DNA from: an uncultured Altererythrobacter sp.
GTDB lineage: Bacteria > Pseudomonadota > Alphaproteobacteria > Sphingomonadales > Sphingomonadaceae
Assembly (NCBI GenBank): GCA_937950385.1
Contig: CALFEA010000293.1
Location: 1 to 13,843, forward strand
Reading direction: 5' to 3'
DNA: 13,843 nucleotides
Below are positions 1 through 5,624 of the stretch, piece after piece. The position numbers and the translations under genes are program-made. The notes under the pieces were generated by a model. It saw only the letters and a program-made list of their open reading frames with translations, searched no databases and was not told where the DNA came from. The stretch's first letter is position 1. Every line of letters starts with the position of its first letter.

Positions 1-1170
1 CATTTCCTTCAGCGGCCTGATTGGGCGCTTGGGATAGAATTGCTTCTGGTCGTTTTGCTGGGCGGCGGGCTTGTATGGATCTTGCCGAAATTGGGCGCGG
101 TGAAGGGGGCGGTGTTTGCCTTTGCCGGAGTTATCGGCGTAGCAGCACTGTCCTATTTCGCTTTCACGTCGCTGCAATATTTGATCGATCCGGTCTATCC
201 GATGCTAGCGCTGACATTGGTGTATACGCTGCAAACGGTTGCGACATTTTACCGCGAGGAACGCCAGCGCTCGCATATCCATGCCGCCTTTGACCGGTTC
301 TTGTCGCCGGAATTGGTGCGCGAGATTGCCAATGATCCAAGCCGGTTGGAGCTTGGCGGGGAAGAGCGCGATATGAGCGTGATGATGTGCGATGTGCGCG
401 GGTTTTCGCGGATATCGGAGCAATACACGCCCTCGCAAGTCATTCAGTTTCTGATCGAATTTCTGACGCCCATGTCGGATATTCTGCTGAAGAACCGGGC
501 CACGCTCGACAAATATATTGGCGATGCCATTCTCGCCTTTTGGAATGCGCCGCTCGATGATGCTGATCATCACCGCAATTCGGCGCGGTCTGCCTTGCTG
601 ATGGCGCAGCAGCTTGAAAAGCTCAACCGAACGAAACCGGATGAAGACGGCGCCACTTGGCCAGGCGAGGTGAAGATTGGGATCGGCCTTAATTCAGGCA
701 CATGCTGCGTTGGCAATATGGGCTCAAAACAGCGCCTCGATTATTCGATTATCGGCGACACGGTGAATGTGGCCGCGCGGCTCGAAGGGCTGACCAAACA
801 ATATGGTGTGCAGATTATTGCCGGCGCTGATCTGGCGCGCAATTTGAGCGGCTTTGCAGTATTTGAACTGGATACTGTGCGCGTTGTTGGGCGCGGGGCG
901 GCGGAAAGCATTTACCTGCTGCTGGGCGATGAAAAGATGGCGGGCGAGGGCGATTTCACCCGCTTGCGCGATGCGCATGGGACGATGCTGAGCCATTACC
1001 GCGCGATGGAGTGGGATGATGCGCTGGAGGCTCTAGCGGTCAATAAAGACGCCTATGCAGATTGCCATGTGCCTGCGCTCCACGCGCTGTTTGTCGAACG
1101 CATCGAGGCCATGCGCGCAAATCCGCCAGAAGGGGATTGGGACGGCGTATTTGATGCAGTCGCTAAATAG
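1..1170 (+). CDS. Membrane-bound class III adenylate cyclase, probably CHASE2-type (5' end outside window)
   Basis: The frame is open from base 1, so the N-terminus is missing; 389 residues are visible. Residues 11-80 hold about three membrane segments, ending in a YREERQRSHIHAAFDRFLSP linker typical of CHASE2 cyclases. The CHASE2 sensor itself would lie upstream, so that part is inferred. The catalytic domain covers about 122-310. Metal-binding aspartates are D131 (MMCDVRGFSRISE) and D175 (DKYIGDAILAF). K171 and D247 fit the adenine-recognising Lys/Asp pair, and N256 and R260 in GDTVNVAARLE fit the transition-state Asn/Arg. ATP to cAMP is therefore the expected reaction, on the cytoplasmic side. 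The 80-residue helical tail is common in this family. The gene ends 11 bp from the convergent FecR gene; CHASE2 and FecR proteins are often encoded near each other, which hints at a shared envelope-sensing role. Confidence 0.93.
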   Translation, partial: HFLQRPDWALGIELLLVVLLGGGLVWILPKLGAVKGAVFAFAGVIGVAALSYFAFTSLQYLIDPVYPMLALTLVYTLQTVATFYREERQRSHIHAAFDRFLSPELVREIANDPSRLELGGEERDMSVMMCDVRGFSRISEQYTPSQVIQFLIEFLTPMSDILLKNRATLDKYIGDAILAFWNAPLDDADHHRNSARSALLMAQQLEKLNRTKPDEDGATWPGEVKIGIGLNSGTCCVGNMGSKQRLDYSIIGDTVNVAARLEGLTKQYGVQIIAGADLARNLSGFAVFELDTVRVVGRGAAESIYLLLGDEKMAGEGDFTRLRDAHGTMLSHYRAMEWDDALEALAVNKDAYADCHVPALHALFVERIEAMRANPPEGDWDGVFDAVAK

Positions 1171-1181
1171 CTGCGCGCCGC

Positions 1182-2108
1182 TTAGCATACACCATTTGTG
1201 TCTGGATCCTCGCAGCCTGCGGTTGGTGTGCCGTCAGGTTCAATAATCACTCCTGGCACATCGCTGCCGCCATCCTGCGATATGAGAACAGCCGCTGCTG
1301 CTGCGCCTAGGCCAGCGGCCACAGGCAGCAAATCGCCGAGCAACCCGCCACCATCATTGGCCCGTTTCACCTCAGGCGCGAGACGGTTTTGTGAGCGCAA
1401 TAGCCCGCGATCTGAAATGCGGAACGGGCCGATGGGCGCAGCGCCAATGCGGGGGATATAGGCCGCCAAACCCGGCTCATCCAACACGACGGTAACGCCC
1501 GCCGCCTCAACCTCGACCAACCCGCGTGTCAGCTCGCCCGCCGTGCCCGCGCCGGGGCCGCGCAGGATCACCATGGTGGCCTCGTCCTTCTTGTCTTTCA
1601 CGCCTTTGAGCGCGTCTTCATGTTCGGCGACTTTGACCGCTTTGGGCCCAGCGAACATATCAACCGCCGTGCCGCGAATGCCAATCCGGCCAGAGCTGGT
1701 TTTGACCTCGCCTGATTGGTTGCCGCCTTTGCGCCCCGAAAAGAAGCGCAAGGCCCCTTTCAGCAGGGTTGCGCCAAAGGAGCGATCTTTGTTTGGATCA
1801 TAGACGAATTTATCGATCCGCACGCGTGACTTTGTTCCGATCCCAAAGCTCGACCGGTCAAGTAGCAGCAATTGCGCCTGTGACTTTTTCGAAGTCGAAA
1901 TAATATCGCCCCAGGCCACACGCTGCTTGCGCGCAAGCTTGCGTTTCTTTGCCTTTGCGCTGGCCTGAATTTCAACCGTGCCCACGACCGATGCGGCATT
2001 GCCGACCTCGACCCGGCCTTGGGCGGCGGCGGGCAATGATAGGCTGGAGGTGATGAGGCTGGCGGATATGAGCAGCGCAGCGCAGCTGTTGACGCGGATG
2101 ATTTTCAT
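1182..2108 (-). CDS. Exported FecR-domain protein
   Basis: 308 residues. A signal peptide is clear (MKIIRVN, hydrophobic 8-28, probable cleavage after LPAAAQ near residue 30), so the protein should be periplasmic. Residues about 60-165 match the FecR fold: a basic entry (KKRKLARKQRVAWGD), SQAQLLLLDRSSFGIG, a RFFSGRKGG stretch and the hallmark TSSGRIGIRGTAVD at 138-150. The C-terminal part (250-308) is a Gly/Ala-rich hydrophobic segment followed by an acidic tail with two cysteines (C299 and C308). Unlike FecR itself it has no nearby ECF sigma or TonB receptor gene, so it is not a ferric-citrate regulator; FecR domains of this class accompany CHASE2 cyclases. Its start ATG overlaps the stop of the TPR-like gene by four bases, indicating translational coupling. 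Ligand unknown. Confidence 0.9.
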   Translation of the reverse strand: MKIIRVNSCAALLISASLITSSLSLPAAAQGRVEVGNAASVVGTVEIQASAKAKKRKLARKQRVAWGDIISTSKKSQAQLLLLDRSSFGIGTKSRVRIDKFVYDPNKDRSFGATLLKGALRFFSGRKGGNQSGEVKTSSGRIGIRGTAVDMFAGPKAVKVAEHEDALKGVKDKKDEATMVILRGPGAGTAGELTRGLVEVEAAGVTVVLDEPGLAAYIPRIGAAPIGPFRISDRGLLRSQNRLAPEVKRANDGGGLLGDLLPVAAGLGAAAAAVLISQDGGSDVPGVIIEPDGTPTAGCEDPDTNGVC

Positions 2109-2488
2109 TCCGGCATCTCCCCGCCGCAGCGCAGAAAAGCGGCGCGCAATGCCTCTTCGCCGACTTCCTTTTTCTTCAGCTGACGAAGCTCCACCAAGCC
2201 GCCTTGCTTGTCATCAATATCGCAGAGATAGACCGCATGCAGAGTGCGCGCGCCAATGGATTTGGGGAAGATTGCCAGCACGCGTTCCAGTGTTGCAATG
2301 GCTTCTAGATAATCGCCATTGGCCGCCTGATTGCTGGCCGTTTGAATGCCCGCTTGCTCATCAAGTGCGGCATCGGACAATGCGTCAATTTCATCGAAAT
2401 TCTGGGCTTGGCCGATGGCTGGAACAGTGATCATTGCCAGCATCGCCGCTGTGCCTGCGGCTAGAATTGGTCGTTGGAATTTTAGCAT
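2105..2488 (-). CDS. Small exported TPR-like protein
   Basis: 127 residues. Residues 1-28 form a signal peptide (MLKFQRP then a hydrophobic core, cleavage near AIGQA-Q). The mature part has one TPR-like helical hairpin at about 50-85 (NQAANGDYLEAIATLERVLAIFPKSIGARTL, with the usual G/Y/A/P spacing) and a second helical pair up to residue 120. A single TPR pair suggests an adaptor or partner rather than an enzyme. The start has a good Shine-Dalgarno, AGGGGG, about seven bases before the ATG. It is the first gene of a two-gene operon with the FecR protein, which it overlaps by ATGA, so the two probably work together in the periplasm. C90 and C121 could form a disulphide; this is inference. Confidence 0.85.
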   Translation of the reverse strand: MLKFQRPILAAGTAAMLAMITVPAIGQAQNFDEIDALSDAALDEQAGIQTASNQAANGDYLEAIATLERVLAIFPKSIGARTLHAVYLCDIDDKQGGLVELRQLKKKEVGEEALRAAFLRCGGEMPE

Positions 2489-2816
2489 ATCGGCCCCCTG
2501 TTTATGGCTATGTCATATGTTCGAGGGAGGCTGCAAGCTTGCACGCGGTTTTCCTCGGCTCATTTTCCTACATGGGTGAATATCGCTAAAGGGTCCTTTG
2601 GCGCTTAAAAAGTGGCGCTTGGCTCTTTCAATTCGCTTAGGTTTTATCGCACGTAAATGGACGTATCAGGGCTGCAAAAGTGACAAACACGGCCTCTCCC
2701 CCCAATTGTCACTTTCGCATAATTTTTGCGTTAGGCGTTGAATTTGCATGATAATATTGCAAGATGCGAAAGTGACACGGTGTAACCTTTGTCACCTTCG
2801 CGGCTCAAATGGGCGG
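2489..2816. other. 328-bp intergenic region between the GntP gene and the TPR/FecR operon
   Basis: No coding region is convincing here. Reading leftward it must hold the promoter of the TPR/FecR operon and the end of the permease transcript. A weak leftward promoter is possible: TTGAAA (2631-2626) followed about 16 bases later by TTTAAG near 2609-2604. A perfect 12-bp palindrome TGCAAGCTTGCA lies at 2532-2543, and TGGCGCTT is directly repeated at 2599 and 2613 (14-bp period). The upstream half contains the four-copy dyad array described separately. Confidence 0.5.
2674..2801. repeat. Four-copy GCGAAAGTGACA array in two inverted pairs (candidate operator)
   Basis: Four related 12-mers alternate in orientation: GCAAAAGTGACA (2674-2685, +), TGTCACTTTCGC (2707-2718, inverted), GCGAAAGTGACA (2766-2777, +) and TGTCACCTTCGC (2790-2801, inverted). 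Copies two and three extend to a perfect 14-bp inverted repeat (2707-2720 with 2764-2777). Copies three and four form a 12-bp hairpin with one mismatch and a 12-base loop. The array lies 185-315 bp upstream of the TPR/FecR start and just beyond the permease stop, so it could be a regulator-binding array or partly a terminator. No clear T-run follows, which favours a protein-binding role. Confidence 0.6.
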
Positions 2817-4175
2817 CTAGAATATCATCGCCAAAGCAACGCAAATCAGCGTGGCGATCACTGGCACAGCAACGGTGACCATGCCGACATCCTTATAGGC
2901 CTGTTTATGGGTCAAGCCGGTGATCGTCAGCATCGCAATCACCGCGCCGCAATGGGGCAGGCTATCGAACCCGCCAGCGGCCATAACGACCAGCCGGTGG
3001 AGCTCTTCTGGATCGATGCCCATGGCGATATATTTGTTCGCCATGGTCGCCATGAAAATCTGCAAGCCGCCCGATGATGATCCGGTAACGCCGGACACAA
3101 CGCTGATCGCGCCGGTCATCGAAAGCAGCGGGGGCAGGCCGGAATTGGCAGCGGCATCGGCGAAGGTTTGAAAACCGCTGGTTTTCGCCACCACTCCGCC
3201 AAAGCCGATCACGGTGGAAGTCGCCATTAACGGCATGATGGCGTCGCCTGCGCCCTCACTGATCGCAGCGAGCGGACGGCGGCGGATGGCAGGGAACAAA
3301 AGCGCCGCGATAACGCTGGCGATAACCAGTGCGATAGATGGCCACAGGATCGGCTGCGCATTGGCAAATGCGATGATGCTGGAGCTCTCGCCAATGCCCA
3401 AAACGCCCGCCATGCGCGGGGCGAGAATGGTGGCGATAACCAGCAGCAGCGGCACCATCGCCAGTGCGGCATTGGGGCGGTCTTTGGCAATCGCATCCAG
3501 ATCGGGAATGACATCGGTGGGCGCTGGGTCAAACCCCTCACCATTGGCAGCGGCTTTCTTCCGCTCGCGCTCAAGGTAAAGCATGCCAAGCGCGAACATA
3601 ATTGCCCCGCCAATCAGGCCCAGCCAAGCGCCTGCGAACAGATCCGTTCCCAGCACTGTGGTCGGGATCACATTGTGAATAGACGGCGTGCCGGGCAGGG
3701 CGGTGAGGGTGAATGTGCCTGCCCCCAAAGCCGCGGCTCCGCAGAGCAATCGTTTGGGAATATCCGCCTCTTTCAGCAGGCGAAGCCCGAGCGGATAGAT
3801 CGCAAAGATCACCACAAATACAACAACACCGCCATAGGTCAGCAAGCCGCAAGCAATGACGATAATCCAAAGCGCGCGCTGGGCTCCCAGCTTCTCCACA
3901 AGCGCCAAAGCGATGCTGGTTGCGGCATGGCTCTCGCCCATAACCCGTCCGAAAATCGCGCCTGCTGCAAACAAAAGGAAAAACCGGCCGGCAAAGGTAA
4001 ATGCGCCCAAATCGCCGAAAGTGAAATTGTCCGACAGGCTTTGCGCAAAGGGCATGCCATTGGAAAGGATCACCACGATCGAGCAAATCACAGCGGCAAA
4101 CACGACATTAATCCCGCGCAATGCCATCCAAATCAGCAGCGCCAAGCCTGCGAGCAGACCCAAAATTCCGACCAT
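2817..4175 (-). CDS. GntP-family permease (gluconate/organic acid:H+ symporter type)
   Basis: 452 residues, normal length for the GntP family, with about 11-12 hydrophobic membrane segments and no signal peptide. Family features visible are LPGTPSIHNVIPTTVLGT (160-177), the glycine/serine-rich GVTGSSSGGLQIFMA (362-376), GGFDSLPHCGAVI (401-413) and GLTHKQAY (420-427). GntP permeases import gluconate or related hydroxy-acids with protons; the sequence resembles the general branch rather than a proven gluconate carrier, and no sugar-acid kinase or dehydrogenase lies beside it, so the substrate is open. The ATG at 4175 is preceded by a purine-rich GGGGAAGTGAGAAT. It is transcribed alone and diverges from the ferritin-like gene. 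The 207-bp divergent region may contain promoters for both. Confidence 0.88.
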   Translation of the reverse strand: MVGILGLLAGLALLIWMALRGINVVFAAVICSIVVILSNGMPFAQSLSDNFTFGDLGAFTFAGRFFLLFAAGAIFGRVMGESHAATSIALALVEKLGAQRALWIIVIACGLLTYGGVVVFVVIFAIYPLGLRLLKEADIPKRLLCGAAALGAGTFTLTALPGTPSIHNVIPTTVLGTDLFAGAWLGLIGGAIMFALGMLYLERERKKAAANGEGFDPAPTDVIPDLDAIAKDRPNAALAMVPLLLVIATILAPRMAGVLGIGESSSIIAFANAQPILWPSIALVIASVIAALLFPAIRRRPLAAISEGAGDAIMPLMATSTVIGFGGVVAKTSGFQTFADAAANSGLPPLLSMTGAISVVSGVTGSSSGGLQIFMATMANKYIAMGIDPEELHRLVVMAAGGFDSLPHCGAVIAMLTITGLTHKQAYKDVGMVTVAVPVIATLICVALAMIF

Positions 4176-4287
4176 ATTCTCACTTCCCCATTACGCTCTC
4201 TCGCGCTTGCCCCTCTCATCGCCAACCTCATGGCGCAGCGCAACCCCGCATCGTGCAGCCCGCTCATCGCATTTCTCGCGCCGCGCA

Positions 4288-4315
4288 TTGACGCTAGAGG
4301 TGCAATCGCTAGGCT
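4288..4315 (+). promoter_or_regulatory. Candidate promoter for the ferritin-like/GtrA operon
   Basis: TTGACG (4288-4293) matches five of six -35 bases; TAGGCT (4310-4315) follows after 16 bases but matches only three of six -10 bases. Transcription from here would start near 4322, placing the 4339-4362 hairpin in the 5' UTR. Assigned by eye. Confidence 0.3.
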
Positions 4316-4338
4316 AACCGGGCGGGTCACACGAGCGA

Positions 4339-4362
4339 AAACAGCCCTATTGCGGGCTGTTT
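4339..4362. promoter_or_regulatory. Strong hairpin in the presumed 5' UTR of the ferritin-like gene
   Basis: AAACAGCCC (4339-4347) and GGGCTGTTT (4354-4362) form a nine-bp perfect stem with a six-base loop TATTGC. It looks like an intrinsic terminator core, but no gene precedes it on either strand that would need one: the permease reads away from it. It ends eight bases before the GGAG Shine-Dalgarno (4371-4374). A role as a 5' UTR regulatory or mRNA-stabilising stem, or as an attenuator, is possible. Confidence 0.5.
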
Positions 4363-4382
4363 GCCATTTTGGAGACTTTCCT

Positions 4383-5063
4383 ATGTTTGCATGGTTTCGC
4401 CGCCGCTATCTCGACGTTCTTGGTTCGATCTACATTTATAATGAGCACCGCGGCTATACCGCGATTGACCGCGTGTTGGAGGCGGTGCGGGCGCGCTGCC
4501 CGGATGATCACAAGCTGATTGCGTTGATTGAACAGCACCGCGTTGATGAGCGCGCGCATTATATGATGTTTCGCCGCTGGTTCGAATTGCAGGGCAAAAT
4601 GCCCCTTTGTGTCGACCGCACATTTGGGCATATTGACCGCTTTATTGAGATCATGTTCCGCACCAAAATCGATGATTTGGATACGCAGGCTTTGATTGAT
4701 GATGACGACCAGTTTGAAAAGCTATGCCGCGTCATTGCGCTCACCGAACAGCGCGGGTTCAAACAGGTTGAGATTTTGCTGGATCACGCGCTTGTTCAAA
4801 GCGATCCGGTCTTGATGAAGATCTTTCGCGTCATTCATAAGGACGAGCCCAGCCATTGGGCCCCTTATGAGGGGTGGCTGCGGGCCAATGGCAAGCGCGA
4901 GCCAAAATGGTGGGAACGGCGTGTCGACACATTTGTCCATTCTGAATTGTTGTTTTTGAAACTGCCGTTCCTCTTTCTCAACCCATTTATCGCACGCCGT
5001 CAGGATTGGGCGGACAGTGGCGAAGTAGCAGCGCCTGCATCTGGGGTCACTGCAAGCGCGTGA
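4383..5063 (+). CDS. Ferritin-like di-iron protein
   Basis: 226 residues from the ATG at 4383, chosen because GGAG at 4371-4374 sits eight bases upstream; the frame stays open much further left but that part is antisense to the permease gene. The chain is mostly helical and shows the four-helix-bundle metal signature twice: E21 (YNEHRGY) with E56-RA-H59, and E122 (LTEQRGF) with E155-PS-H158. This E / ExxH / E / ExxH pattern is that of ferritin-like/rubrerythrin-type carboxylate-bridged di-iron sites. It has no signal peptide. The C-terminal part (about 180-205) is hydrophobic and may contact the membrane. The exact reaction (iron oxidation, peroxide removal, or a lipid-modifying oxidase) cannot be told. 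Its TGA overlaps the GTG start of the GtrA gene. Confidence 0.8.
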   Translation: MFAWFRRRYLDVLGSIYIYNEHRGYTAIDRVLEAVRARCPDDHKLIALIEQHRVDERAHYMMFRRWFELQGKMPLCVDRTFGHIDRFIEIMFRTKIDDLDTQALIDDDDQFEKLCRVIALTEQRGFKQVEILLDHALVQSDPVLMKIFRVIHKDEPSHWAPYEGWLRANGKREPKWWERRVDTFVHSELLFLKLPFLFLNPFIARRQDWADSGEVAAPASGVTASA

Positions 5064-5485
5064 ACGCGGAAAAAGCGTCCTTTTTTGCGCGCTTCTGGAA
5101 CCGGCGCGCTGGCGCCATGCTGGTGCGCAATACGGTGGTAAGCACGGGGTCATTTCTATTGGGATTGGCCGCGCTTTGGGCGCTTGTGCAATATGGCGGC
5201 ATGGACAAGGTTTTGGCGACCGGCATCAGCTTTTTGATTGCCCAAACATTCCACTACAGCCTTGGCCGCAGCTGGATTTTCAAAGGGACGGACCGCGCGA
5301 TTGGTACTGGCTATGTGATATTTCTCGGCAATGCAGCCATGGGTTTGGTAATTACGGTCGTGCTGTTTGCTTTGCTGACCCATTACACACCGCTGCACTT
5401 CCTAGTGGCTCGCGTTGCTGTGTCGGTGATCGCGGGGCTGGCAATGTTTGTCGTCAATGCCGCGTTTAATTTCCGCCGTGTTTGA
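5060..5485 (+). CDS. GtrA-family small membrane protein
   Basis: 141 residues from a GTG start at 5060 that overlaps the preceding stop (GTGA), typical of coupled genes; ATG 5117 is a possible later start. Four membrane helices are visible (about 22-41, 48-66, 79-102, 108-130). GtrA-like features are the short basic N-terminus, SFLIAQTFHYSLGRSWIFKG between helices two and three, and the closing FVVNAAFNFRRV. GtrA proteins are thought to help move or retain polyprenyl-linked sugars in the inner membrane, usually with a GtrB glycosyltransferase; no glycosyltransferase is seen here, only the di-iron protein, so the role is uncertain. The gene stops 140 bp before the CHASE2-EAL gene. Confidence 0.82.
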   Translation: MNAEKASFFARFWNRRAGAMLVRNTVVSTGSFLLGLAALWALVQYGGMDKVLATGISFLIAQTFHYSLGRSWIFKGTDRAIGTGYVIFLGNAAMGLVITVVLFALLTHYTPLHFLVARVAVSVIAGLAMFVVNAAFNFRRV

Positions 5486-5565
5486 GTTTGAGTGGCGGGC
5501 GGCTCGCAGCTAGTGAATTGAAAAGTCAGAACAATACTCCGCAAGGGGCTCTTGGTAACCGCGCA

Positions 5566-5580
5566 TTAACCAAATCTTAT
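5566..5580 (+). promoter_or_regulatory. Near-consensus CtrA box upstream of the CHASE2-EAL gene
   Basis: TTAA (5566-5569), seven bases, then TTAT (5577-5580): one mismatch from the alphaproteobacterial CtrA consensus TTAA-N7-TTAA, with C following the first half as usual. It lies 45-59 bp before the start codon. A sigma70-like pair TTGGTA (5552-5557) and TCTTAT (5575-5580), 17 apart, overlaps it, so binding could either activate or block. Assigned by eye. Confidence 0.4.
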
Positions 5581-5624
5581 GGCATTTTCGGCATTGTGTA
5601 GGGGAGAAAACTCATAGGTTATCC

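Noticed and set aside
1182..2108. FecR as part of a ferric-citrate type sigma/anti-sigma system
   Set aside because: No ECF sigma factor or TonB-dependent receptor gene is in the window; the protein has a cleavable signal peptide instead of the anti-sigma layout.
3675..4382. Rightward open frame extending the ferritin-like gene by 236 codons
   Set aside because: It is antisense to the well-supported permease gene, has polar low-quality composition, and a good Shine-Dalgarno marks ATG 4383.
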